Shown: positions 27,088-34,980 of the stretch, one piece after another
How the letters are laid out: every line of letters starts with the position of its first letter
How positions within the stretch are numbered: position 1 is the first letter of the stretch
Source: an uncultured Eggerthellaceae bacterium
GTDB taxonomy: Bacteria > Actinomycetota > Coriobacteriia > Coriobacteriales > Eggerthellaceae
Reading direction: 5' to 3'
Assembly (NCBI GenBank): GCA_910588095.1
Contig: CAJUQH010000007.1
Location: forward strand, 22,998 to 86,997
DNA length: 64,000 nucleotides
Made by a program: the position numbers and the translations under genes
Notes under the pieces: generated by a model
The model's database searches: none
Seen by the model: the letters and a program-made list of their open reading frames with translations, nothing else
Told to the model about the DNA's origin: nothing

Positions 27088-29244
27088 GTGCTCGAAGCCG
27101 TCATCGCCGCCATCGCCGTAGCCGCTGCCATCGTGGCGCTGTGCGTGGTGCTCTACCGTCGCTGGGCCGAGAAGCACGGGGTGCGCTCGGGCACGGTGGA
27201 CGACGTGCGGCAGGTGAGCACGTTCGGCGTGGGCACGAGCGTCATCGACGACCCCGACGCCGCCCCCACGGCCGATGAGCTGCGCGTGGGCGGGCGCGAG
27301 ACCACCGACAAGCCCGCCGATTCCATGACGCGGCGGTTCCTGGCCCTGGCCGGGCTCTCCACCGGCGTGTTCGCCGTGCTCGCGGCGAAGCTGTGGCAGA
27401 TGCAGGTGCTCTCGGGCCAGCAGTACGCCGAGGACGCCCACGAGAACCTGTTCACCGACGTGGCCACGCCCGCGCCGCGCGGGTGCATCTACGATGCCAG
27501 CGGCACTGCGCTCGTGCTCAACCGCCTGAGCCAGACGGTGCTGGCCGATGGCGACGTGGCCGGCAATTCCGACGTGGTGCGGCGTCTGTCGGCCGTGCTG
27601 GGCGTGCCGGCGCCCATCGTGCGCAAGCGCATAGCCGATGCGGCTTCCGGCGCCCAGTCGCAGCGGGTGGTGGCCAGCGACGTGACCCTGCGCGACGTGG
27701 CCTTCATCACCGAGCACTTCGAGGCGTTCCCCGGCGTGGGCATCGAGACGCGCACCGTGCGCGAGTACCCCTACGGCGCCCTGGCCGCCCATGCGCTGGG
27801 CTACACCGGTGCCCCGAGCGAAGAGCAGCTCGAGCGCGCCGAGGAGGGGCGGTCCATCCTGGCCACCGACACCATAGGCATGAGCGGCATCGAGTCGTAC
27901 TACGACGGCCTGCTCTCGGGCGACCACGGCTCGCGCCGCGTCATGACCGACGCCATGGGCAACATCGTCAACGTGGTGAGCGAGACGGCGCCGCTCAAGG
28001 GCTCTGACGTGTACCTGGAGCTCAATGCCCAGGCCCAGTACACCGCCGACCGGCTGCTGGCCGAGACCATCGCGCCTGCGGGCGACATCGGCACCGGCAA
28101 GGGCGTTTCCGGCGCGGTGGTGGCCCTTGACGTGCGCAACGGCGGCGTGAAGGTCATGGCCAGCTATCCCACGTTCGACCCCACCAGCTTCACTGGGGGC
28201 ATCCCCGAGGACGTGTGGGCCCTGTACAACACCGAGGAATCGCACGCGCCGCTGAACAACCGGGCCATCAACGGCCAATACGCGGCGGCTTCGACCTACA
28301 AGGCGTTCACGTCCATGGCGGGCTTGGAGTACGGCTTCGCCGACGACGAGATGGAATGGGAGTGCACCGGCAGCTGGGACGGCTTCGGCACCGGCGCGCC
28401 GCAGAAGTGCTGGGCGCGCTACGGCCACGGCATGCTCGGGCTGCGCAGCGGCATCGTGCAATCGTGCGACGTGGTGTTCTACGAGATAGCCAAGCAGTTC
28501 TTCCTCCATGGCCCCGAAGGCTCCGGCGAGCTTACCGAAACGGCGCTGCAGGAGTACATAGGCAAGTACAACTTCGGCAAGGCCACCGGCATCGACCTGG
28601 ACAACGAGTCGGAAGGGCGCATACCCACGCCGGCGTGGAAGGCCGAGCAGTGGCGCAACGTGCCCTCGGAAGCGCTGTGGGTGGGCGGCGACTACTCGAA
28701 CATGATCATCGGCCAGGGCGACGTGCTCGTGACGCCCTTGCAGGTGGCCTGCGGTTACATGGGCATCGCCACCGGCAAGATACTCAAGCCGCACCTGCTG
28801 AAGGAGGTGCGCAACACCAACGACGAGGTGGTGGTGCAGGTAGAGCCCGAAGTCATCGCCGAGCCGGAGGTGAACCAGGCGCATCTGGCCTTCGTGCGCG
28901 ACGCCCTGCGCGGCGTGATAACCGAGAACTCGACCGTGGCTCGCGCGTTCGGGGCTGCCGGCATCGAGGCGGCGGGCAAGTCGGGCACCGCCGAGCACAC
29001 CGACCGCCCCGACGACGCATGGTTCGTGGCCTACGCGCCCTTCGACGACCCGCACTACGTGTGCGCTTGCGTGCTGGAGCAGGGCGGCGGCGGCTCCGAC
29101 TCGGCCGGCCCCATCGTGGCCCAGGTGCTCGGCACTCTGCTGGACACCGAGGCTGGCAACGAGGCGGCGCTCGCGCGCGTGGCCGGGTCGAGCGGCAAGG
29201 CCGTCGAGGTGGAGTTCACCGGGCCTACCGGGCGGACGGACTAA
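27088..29244 (+). CDS. mrdA: Penicillin-binding protein 2 (elongation transpeptidase)
   Basis: This 718-aa class B PBP cross-links peptidoglycan in the elongasome. It has two hydrophobic stretches, one at the very start and one near residue 80 (FLALAGLSTGVFAVLAA). A pedestal domain with the PRGCIYDASG motif follows, then the transpeptidase domain. The active-site motifs are STYK (Ser402), SCD (Ser459) and KSGT (Lys631). The extra 70 or so residues before the main membrane helix are longer than usual. The GTG start has GGGGG upstream. No PASTA domains are present, which favours PBP2 over a septal PBP; rodA follows directly. Confidence 0.93.
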   Translation: MLEAVIAAIAVAAAIVALCVVLYRRWAEKHGVRSGTVDDVRQVSTFGVGTSVIDDPDAAPTADELRVGGRETTDKPADSMTRRFLALAGLSTGVFAVLAAKLWQMQVLSGQQYAEDAHENLFTDVATPAPRGCIYDASGTALVLNRLSQTVLADGDVAGNSDVVRRLSAVLGVPAPIVRKRIADAASGAQSQRVVASDVTLRDVAFITEHFEAFPGVGIETRTVREYPYGALAAHALGYTGAPSEEQLERAEEGRSILATDTIGMSGIESYYDGLLSGDHGSRRVMTDAMGNIVNVVSETAPLKGSDVYLELNAQAQYTADRLLAETIAPAGDIGTGKGVSGAVVALDVRNGGVKVMASYPTFDPTSFTGGIPEDVWALYNTEESHAPLNNRAINGQYAAASTYKAFTSMAGLEYGFADDEMEWECTGSWDGFGTGAPQKCWARYGHGMLGLRSGIVQSCDVVFYEIAKQFFLHGPEGSGELTETALQEYIGKYNFGKATGIDLDNESEGRIPTPAWKAEQWRNVPSEALWVGGDYSNMIIGQGDVLVTPLQVACGYMGIATGKILKPHLLKEVRNTNDEVVVQVEPEVIAEPEVNQAHLAFVRDALRGVITENSTVARAFGAAGIEAAGKSGTAEHTDRPDDAWFVAYAPFDDPHYVCACVLEQGGGGSDSAGPIVAQVLGTLLDTEAGNEAALARVAGSSGKAVEVEFTGPTGRTD

Positions 29245-29254
29245 GGAGCGCCCG

Positions 29255-30490
29255 ATGGCAGAGCTTCCCCAGATAGAGACGCTGCGCCATGCTCAGGCGC
29301 CCCAGCGGGCCGAAAAGCCGCCCTCGCGGCTGGCGCGACTGGTGAACATCCCCTTCGTCACCATCGTGGCGCTGCTGGTGAGCTACGGGCTGCTCGTGTG
29401 CTGGTCGGCCACGTCGGTCAGCGAGGACCACAACTTCTCGCGCCAGCTCATGGGCGTGGCCATGGGGCTCGTGTGCATGGTGGTGGTCTGGCGGTTCGAC
29501 TACCGCAAGCTAGGCAGCATGACCACGTTCTTCCTGGTGGTGAACGTGGTGCTCATACTGTCGCCCCACATACCGGGCCTCGGCACCGACGCGGGCATGG
29601 GCGCGAAGTCGTGGATCAAGCTGGGCATGCAGGTGCAGCCCGGCGAGTTCGCCAAGGTGACCGTGGTGCTGTTCGCCGCCAGCTTGGTGGCCCGCTACAA
29701 CGGCCAGCTGGACAGCCTGCGCGAGTACTGCAAGGTGGTGGGCTTCCTGCTCGTGCCGTTCGTGTGCATCATGACCCAGCCAGACCTGGGCACGGGCCTG
29801 GTGTACCTGTTCATATCGGCCACGGTGCTGGTCATGGGCGGTGCGCGGCTGCGCTTCCTGCTGGTCACGCTGGGGGTGTGCGTGGCGCTGGTAGCGGCGG
29901 TGTTCGCCATCGACGAGGTGCTGAAGTACGAGACGGCGCCGGGCGAGTACGAGTACCGCCTGCTCAAGCAGTACCAGCGCAAGCGCCTTCTGGTGTTCCT
30001 GGACCCCGAGGGCGACCTTTCGGGCGACGGCTACAACCTGGCCCAGGCCAAGATCGCCATCGGCTCGGGCGGGCTGTTCGGCGTGGGGCTGCTGCACGGC
30101 ACCCAGGCCGCCTACGGCTACTTGCCCGAGGCGCCCACCGACTTCATCTTCTGCGTGCTGTGCGAGGAGCTGGGCTTCGCGGGCGCGTTCCTGCTCATCG
30201 CGCTCTATGCCGCGCTGTTCTTCGTTTCGTTACGGATAGCCCGCAGCTGCGGCAACCTGTTCGGCATGCTCATCGTGTGTGCTATCGTCGGCATGTGGCT
30301 GTTCCAGATACTTGAGAACATAGGCATGACCTGCGGTTTGATGCCCATTACCGGCATCCCGCTGCCGTTCGTGAGCTACGGCACGTCGTTCATGATCACG
30401 AACTTCGTCATGCTGGGGCTCATCGGCTCGGTCTGGAGCCACGACGACGCGCTCAACTCTAGGAGGACCTCTTATGCAGCTACCCGTTGA
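29255..30490 (+). CDS. rodA: SEDS peptidoglycan glycosyltransferase RodA
   Basis: This 411-aa protein with about ten membrane helices polymerises lipid II with its cognate PBP2. SEDS signatures are GAKSWIKLGMQVQPGEFAKV, MTQPDLGTGLVYL, and near the end GLMPITGIPLPFVSYGTS. An N-terminal cytosolic stretch of about 30 residues is Pro/Ala/Arg-rich. AAGGAG precedes the ATG and the gap to pbp2 is 10 bases. Position next to PBP2 favours RodA over FtsW. Its 3' end overlaps the next gene by 17 bases. Confidence 0.93.
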   Translation: MAELPQIETLRHAQAPQRAEKPPSRLARLVNIPFVTIVALLVSYGLLVCWSATSVSEDHNFSRQLMGVAMGLVCMVVVWRFDYRKLGSMTTFFLVVNVVLILSPHIPGLGTDAGMGAKSWIKLGMQVQPGEFAKVTVVLFAASLVARYNGQLDSLREYCKVVGFLLVPFVCIMTQPDLGTGLVYLFISATVLVMGGARLRFLLVTLGVCVALVAAVFAIDEVLKYETAPGEYEYRLLKQYQRKRLLVFLDPEGDLSGDGYNLAQAKIAIGSGGLFGVGLLHGTQAAYGYLPEAPTDFIFCVLCEELGFAGAFLLIALYAALFFVSLRIARSCGNLFGMLIVCAIVGMWLFQILENIGMTCGLMPITGIPLPFVSYGTSFMITNFVMLGLIGSVWSHDDALNSRRTSYAATR

Positions 30491-31655
30491 CATCCCTGCC
30501 GTGCTGAAAGCTGCCACCGACCTCGAGGAAGCCGCCAAGACGCCGCTTTCCGTGTCGGTGCTCATCGACGACACCGCTCCGGGCGACTGCGTGGGCCACG
30601 TGCGCGCGGCCTTCGCGTCCACTGGCGCCCACACTCGCGTGACCATCGGCTACCTGGACGACGAGCCGGTGCAGTCCCATGGTGGCGACGACTTCGCCGT
30701 GCTGGTGGCGGGCACCGCGCCCTTCATCGGCGCCCAGGCGGCGCGGCTGCGCGAGGCGGGCATACCGGTCATGGTGGCCACCACGCTGCCCTCGCTCGTG
30801 CACGATGCGGCCGTGGAGGCGGGCTGGCCCATTCCGATGGGCGACATCTGCGCGCCGGGCGACGAGCCCATAGGCGCGGTGCGGCGGGCGCTGGACAAGG
30901 TGCTCAAGCGCGGGGAAGACACCGAGGGCCGTGCGGCGGCTGCGGAACCCGATGCCGTCGACCCGGCGGCCGATGTGGACGAGGCGGTGCAAGAGGGCGC
31001 CGACGAGCTGGCGCTGGCAGCCGAGCCCGGCGAGCCCTTCGCGCTGGACGAGGAAGCCGTCGGCAGTTTCGACGTGCGCATGGGCGAGTGGATATGCGCG
31101 GCGGTGCCCGAGAAGAAGCTGGCCTGCGCTCTGGCGTTCCCTTTCGTGCGCCGACCGCTGGCGCTGGACGCCGTGAACGCCACGTCGATGCAGAACGGCG
31201 TCGTGGGCCTGGTGCCCATCATACCGGGCGCCGACATGCCCATCATGACGCTCAACCAGATGAAGATGCTGCTGCAGATAGCCGCCGCCTACGGCCAGCC
31301 TCTCGACGCCAACCGCATCAAGGAGCTGGCGGCCGTGCTGGGCGGCGCGTTCGTGCTGCGCAACGTGGCCCGCAGCGCCGCCGGGTTCGTGCCGGTGCTG
31401 GGCTGGGCCGTGCGCGGTGCCGTGGGCTTCGCCGGCACCGAGGCCATGGGCCGCATGGCCATCGAGTACTTCGAGGCCGGGGGCGACCTGGTGGGCGTGG
31501 CGTCGGTGGTGCAGAACGGCAGCGGCGCGGCGGTGGCCGCCGTGCAGAAGGCGGCCGCCACGCCGGCGGGCGGCAAGGTGCTCGGCGCGGCGAAGGACGC
31601 GGCGGGCAAGGCCGTGAAGGCGCTGCGCGGCGCGAAGAAGAAAGGGAAGCGTTGA
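30474..31655 (+). CDS. DUF697-like protein of unknown function
   Basis: The 393-aa protein has an N-terminal domain of about 140 residues with alternating beta/alpha pattern (SVLIDDTAPGD, FAVLVAGTAPFIG, GIPVMVATTLPSLVHDA), then an acidic linker. A DUF697-type C-terminal region follows (LVPIIPGADMPIMTLNQMKMLLQIAAAYG, VGFAGTEAMGRMAIEYF) with hydrophobic helices and a basic Lys-rich end. DUF697 proteins often accompany small GTPases, but no GTPase motif is present. RBS AGGAGG lies inside the rodA end. It overlaps both neighbours, so it is translated together with the elongasome genes and the radical SAM gene. Function unknown. Confidence 0.75.
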   Translation: MQLPVDIPAVLKAATDLEEAAKTPLSVSVLIDDTAPGDCVGHVRAAFASTGAHTRVTIGYLDDEPVQSHGGDDFAVLVAGTAPFIGAQAARLREAGIPVMVATTLPSLVHDAAVEAGWPIPMGDICAPGDEPIGAVRRALDKVLKRGEDTEGRAAAAEPDAVDPAADVDEAVQEGADELALAAEPGEPFALDEEAVGSFDVRMGEWICAAVPEKKLACALAFPFVRRPLALDAVNATSMQNGVVGLVPIIPGADMPIMTLNQMKMLLQIAAAYGQPLDANRIKELAAVLGGAFVLRNVARSAAGFVPVLGWAVRGAVGFAGTEAMGRMAIEYFEAGGDLVGVASVVQNGSGAAVAAVQKAAATPAGGKVLGAAKDAAGKAVKALRGAKKKGKR

Positions 31656-33700
31656 TACCTGCGACCGACCTGTGGCCGCGCATCGAGCCGCTGCTGGCGG
31701 CAGTGGAGCGTCCGGCCCGCTACCTTGATCACGAATGGGGCGCGGTGCGCTCGCCCGAGCCGGGCGACGACTTCTCGTTCTGCATGATGTATCCCGACAC
31801 CTACGAGCTGGGGCAGGCCAACCAAGCTGTGCGCATACTGGTTAACGCGGTGAATGCCGCCGAGCACCTGTGGGCCGAGCGGGCGTTCCTGCCCGCGCCC
31901 GACATGATAGACGCCATGCGAGCGGCGGGCGTGCCGCTGGCCTCGCTGGAGAGCTGCGCGCCGGTGCATGAGTTCGACGCGCTGGGCATCACGCTGCCCC
32001 ACGAGCTGGCGGCCACCAACGTGCTGGAAGCGCTCGACCTGACAGGGCTGCCGCTGCGCGCGGCCGACCGCGCCGAGGCCGACCCCTTCGTGCTGGCCGG
32101 TGGCCCGTGCGCCTTCAACCCCGAGCCCTACGCCCCGTTCTTCGACGCCATCATGGTGGGCGAAGGCGAGGAGATGCTGCCCGAGGTGCTGGCGGCGCTG
32201 CGGGAGGGGCGGGCCGCGGGCCGGCCGCGGGCCGACATCCTGCGCTACCTGGCGGCCATCCCGGGCGTGTACGTGCCCGGGCTATATGCCTGGCGCGCGA
32301 CCGACGAGGCCCAGGCGGCGGGCAGCTGGGCGGCGCCTGGCAGCGGCGCGCCGGCCATGGTGGCCAAGCGCGTGTTCGAGGGCTTCGCGGAAAGCGACGC
32401 GTGGGAGCCGTGCATCGTGCCCTTCACCGAGGTGGTGCATGATCGCCTGAACGTCGAGGTGCTGCGCGGCTGCGCTCGCGGCTGCCGCTTCTGCCAGGCG
32501 GGCATGATGTACCGGCCGGTGCGCGAGCGCTCGGCGGACAACGTGGTGGCTGCCGTGCTGCGCGGGCTGGACGAGACGGGCTACGACGAGGTGAGCCTGA
32601 CCTCGCTCTCGTCCACCGACCATTCCCAGATAGCCAGCATCCTGAGCCGCCTGAACCGCGAATGCGCGGGCAAGGGCATCCGCGTTTCGGTGCCGTCGCA
32701 GCGCCTGGACGCCTTCGGCGTGCAGATGGCCCAGCTGGTGGCCGGCCAGAAGAAGGGCGGCCTCACCTTCGCGCCCGAGGCGGGCACCCAGCGCCTGCGC
32801 GACGTCATCAACAAGAACGTGACCGAGGACGACCTGTTCAGCGCCATCGACGCGGCGTTCGCCGCCGGGTGGCGCCGCTGCAAGCTGTACTTCATGGTGG
32901 GCCTGCCCACCGAGACCGACGACGACATAAAGGGCATCGCCAGCCTGGCGCAGCGCGCCTACGACCGCGCGCGGGCCGCCGTGCCGGCCGACCAGCGCGG
33001 CAACGTGAAGGTGGGCGTTTCGGTGGCGGTGTTCGTCCCCAAGGCCCAGACGCCCTTCCAGTGGGATGGCCAGATAGCCCCTGAGGAGGTGCAGCGCCGG
33101 GTGGACCTGCTGCGGCGCAGCGTGAAGTACCGCGCGGTGGACGTGAGCTACCACGACCCCAAGAGCTCCTTCGTCGAGGCGGTCATGAGCCGCGGCGGCC
33201 GCGAGGTGGCGGCGCTGGTGGAGCAGGCGTGGCAGCGCGGGGCGCGCTTCGACGCGTGGACCGAGATGTTCGACGAGCAGGCGTGGCGCGGGGCAGCCGA
33301 GAGCCTGGGGCTCGACCTGGCGGCCATCGCCCAGACCACCTACGAGCCGGGCTACGTGCTGCCTTGGGCGCACATATCGGCTGGCGTGTCCCAGCGGTTC
33401 CTGGCGCGCGAGCGCGCGCGGGCGGCCGAGGGCGTGACGACGCCCGACTGCACCTTCGACGATTGCAGCGCGTGCGGCGTGTGCCCCGACCTGGGGGTGG
33501 CCAACGTGCTGGCAGCGGCGCGGAAGGCGGGGGGCGAAGAGCCCGCGCCCGGCGATGCTGACGGGCATGCTGACGACGGCCTGGATGACCTGGACGACTT
33601 GGACAGCGTGCGCAGCGAGCGGGATGCTGGCGCGAACCTCTGGGACGATTGGGACGACGACCTGGACGAGCCTGCAGACGATGAAGGAGGCCCCCGATGA
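31652..33700 (+). CDS. Radical SAM protein, TIGR03960 type
   Basis: This 682-aa protein starts at a TTG overlapping the previous stop, preceded by AAAGGGAAG. The N-terminal part resembles a B12-binding-like Rossmann domain (FCMMYPDTYELGQANQAVRI, IMVGEGEEMLPEVLAAL). The 4Fe-4S site CARGCRFCQAG follows at about residues 272-282. A C-terminal tail is very acidic (Asp/Glu-rich, about 50 residues). Proteins of this class are widespread, lie next to cell-shape or RNase E/G genes, and have no proven substrate. In many bacteria the TIGR03936 domain is fused to this one; here it is a separate gene overlapping by 4 bases. Confidence 0.88.
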   Translation: MIPATDLWPRIEPLLAAVERPARYLDHEWGAVRSPEPGDDFSFCMMYPDTYELGQANQAVRILVNAVNAAEHLWAERAFLPAPDMIDAMRAAGVPLASLESCAPVHEFDALGITLPHELAATNVLEALDLTGLPLRAADRAEADPFVLAGGPCAFNPEPYAPFFDAIMVGEGEEMLPEVLAALREGRAAGRPRADILRYLAAIPGVYVPGLYAWRATDEAQAAGSWAAPGSGAPAMVAKRVFEGFAESDAWEPCIVPFTEVVHDRLNVEVLRGCARGCRFCQAGMMYRPVRERSADNVVAAVLRGLDETGYDEVSLTSLSSTDHSQIASILSRLNRECAGKGIRVSVPSQRLDAFGVQMAQLVAGQKKGGLTFAPEAGTQRLRDVINKNVTEDDLFSAIDAAFAAGWRRCKLYFMVGLPTETDDDIKGIASLAQRAYDRARAAVPADQRGNVKVGVSVAVFVPKAQTPFQWDGQIAPEEVQRRVDLLRRSVKYRAVDVSYHDPKSSFVEAVMSRGGREVAALVEQAWQRGARFDAWTEMFDEQAWRGAAESLGLDLAAIAQTTYEPGYVLPWAHISAGVSQRFLARERARAAEGVTTPDCTFDDCSACGVCPDLGVANVLAAARKAGGEEPAPGDADGHADDGLDDLDDLDSVRSERDAGANLWDDWDDDLDEPADDEGGPR

Positions 33701-34341
33701 CCGAAGGCCGCACGTTCCGCCTGCGCGTCAGCTTCGTGAAGCAGGGCAGGCTGGCCATGCTCTCGCACTTGGAGCTCGCCCGCGCCCTTGAGCGCGCCGT
33801 GCGCCGCGCGAAGCTGCCCTACGCCGTCTCCAACGGGTTCTCGCCCCACATGCGCATCGCCTTCGGGGCCGCGCTGCCCGTGGGGGTGGGGGGCACCGCT
33901 GAGGTGTGCGACGTCACCCTGACCAGCTACCTGGCACCTGCCAAGGCGCTTGAGGCCCTGCAGGCGGCCAGCGCACCCGATTTGATGCCCTTCGACTGCG
34001 CCTATGTCGAGCCCGGCGCGCCGGCGGCATCGGCCGCGTTCCCGGTGGGGGTGTACGAGGTGCGCCTTTCCGTCGCGCCCGAGCGCGTGGTAGTGCCCGA
34101 CACGGTCACCGTGGTGCGCAAGCGCAAGGAGAAGGTGCTGGAAGTGGCTGATTTCCTGTGCGGGCCTGTAGAGGCGGAAGGAGCAGTGCTGCGCTTGGCG
34201 CTGGAATCGAAGCCCACTGGCTCGTTGCGGGTGGACAAGCTCGTGGATGCCTGCCTGGAAGCCACCAAGGCCGCAGGCTGCTTGTCGCCCGATGCTCGCG
34301 TGGCATCCATCACGCGCATCGAGCAGAGGGAGAATTGCTAG
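33697..34341 (+). CDS. DUF2344/TIGR03936 protein
   Basis: This 214-aa protein begins at an ATG that overlaps the radical SAM stop (ATGA). The N-terminus RLRVSFVKQGRLAMLSHLELARALERAV and SNGFSPHMRIAFGAALPVGVG are typical of the TIGR03936 family, which is usually fused to or encoded beside TIGR03960 radical SAM proteins. The pair probably forms one enzyme. The substrate is unknown, although RNA or translation-related roles have been proposed from gene context in other genomes. The rne/rng and rplU genes that often follow are absent here. Confidence 0.85.
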   Translation: MTEGRTFRLRVSFVKQGRLAMLSHLELARALERAVRRAKLPYAVSNGFSPHMRIAFGAALPVGVGGTAEVCDVTLTSYLAPAKALEALQAASAPDLMPFDCAYVEPGAPAASAAFPVGVYEVRLSVAPERVVVPDTVTVVRKRKEKVLEVADFLCGPVEAEGAVLRLALESKPTGSLRVDKLVDACLEATKAAGCLSPDARVASITRIEQRENC

Positions 34342-34449
34342 AAAAGGGTGGATGGCGTTCGGAATAGTGCTGCACTTCAAAGCACAGCAGCGCCCGTCGG
34401 TTGATAACCCTCTGAAGTGAGTTACCTAAACGGGTGATGCCTATCGGAG

Positions 34450-34480
34450 AGCTGAGTTATGCCAGTAACTCAGCTTTCTT
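34450..34480 (+). terminator. Hairpin terminator, possibly shared by convergent short transcripts
   Basis: A perfect 10-bp stem AGCTGAGTTA / TAACTCAGCT with loop TGCCAG is followed by TTCTT on the plus strand. The same hairpin overlaps the stop codon of the minus-strand peptide at 34470-34610, so it could end transcripts from both directions. Confidence 0.65.
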
Positions 34481-34610
34481 CATGTTCGGGCATCATCTTG
34501 CTTCTCCGTCTTCGGTGGAACCTATCAACGCAATCAAGAATAAGATTCAGGATCGTACAGGCTGCACCGGCTATGCCGGCGAGCGCTGCAATGGTCGTCA
34601 ATATATCCAT
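34470..34610 (-). CDS. Small hydrophobic peptide, type I toxin-like (46 aa)
   Basis: The frame encodes a short acidic N-terminus (MDIL), one hydrophobic helix (TTIAALAGIAGAACTILNLI) and a strongly basic segment (RFHRRRRSK), then an acidic end. This plan is shared by small membrane toxins of type I toxin-antitoxin systems and by holin-like peptides. The stop codon lies within a strong hairpin whose other face can terminate a plus-strand RNA, recalling convergent toxin/antitoxin RNA loci. The RBS is weak (GAAAG), and no clear promoter is visible. It may be a chance frame, though its composition argues against that. Confidence 0.45.
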   Translation of the reverse strand: MDILTTIAALAGIAGAACTILNLILDCVDRFHRRRRSKMMPEHEES

Positions 34611-34681
34611 GGTTTCTTTCGTATCCCCTGGTCGCTCATGCGTCCGAGAGCTTCGGCCCCGACGGGGCGCTGTGGCGCTTC

Positions 34682-34710
34682 TTGCAATTTGTCAATGTGG
34701 CTGGTATTCT
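34682..34710 (+). promoter_or_regulatory. Promoter of the second surface-protein gene
   Basis: TTGCAA (34682-34687), a 17-base spacer and TATTCT (34705-34710) preceded by TGG (extended -10) form a good promoter. The expected start lies near 34717, right at the left arm of the leader inverted repeat. The spacing and the seven bases after the -10 box match the promoter at 62270. Confidence 0.6.
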
Positions 34711-34980
34711 CGCAGGTGCTAAACATCGACGCTGCATGGCGGCATTCGATAACAACCGAATACAGAAATCCCCTGTGGACCACATATTGGGTCACAAATC
34801 ATCAAAGAGGGCATCTGCCATTCTGGGTTTGTGTTCCAGTATGCATTCTGGTCTGTTATCGAACTCGATGTTTAGCGACTGCGGTGGATGCCCTCCTTGC
34901 TGCATGTCGCTATCGCACGCGAACCATAGGGTTTCTTCCGCAGTGTGGAATGACCGCACCACGGGAAGGAGCCGGTTGCA
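34711..34980 (+). promoter_or_regulatory. Structured leader of surface protein 2 (covarying inverted repeat plus RBS hairpin)
   Basis: GCTAAACATCGA (34718-34729) is perfectly complementary to TCGATGTTTAGC (34865-34876). Inside it TTCGATAAC (34745-34753) pairs with GTTATCGAA (34855-34863). GAGGGCATC (34807-34815) is complementary to GATGCCCTC (34887-34895), in a crossing arrangement with the first stem. Before the start, GTGTGG (34943-34948) pairs with CCGCAC (34954-34959), and CTTCC (34935-34939) can pair with the RBS GGAAG (34964-34968). The same plan occurs before the gene at 62586. Confidence 0.65.

Larger units (their letters stand above)
34342..34980. other. 639-bp low-GC island between the radical SAM pair and the second surface protein
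   Basis: GC content falls visibly compared with flanking genes. The stretch contains a tiny minus-strand membrane-peptide frame (34470-34610), a strong hairpin (34450-34480), a promoter (34682-34710) and a long structured leader running to the surface-protein start. Open frames on the plus strand here have poor composition and no RBS, so I do not call them. Confidence 0.6.

Noticed and set aside
31088..31651. N-terminal extension of the radical SAM frame
   Set aside because: This part is Arg/Gly-rich shadow translation of the DUF697 gene; the real start is the TTG at 31652 with an RBS.
34711..34883. Firm call of an invertible promoter segment
   Set aside because: Inverted repeats are present, but the promoter lies outside them, the arms differ between the two loci and no recombinase gene is in the window. 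It is kept only as an alternative explanation for the leader structure.
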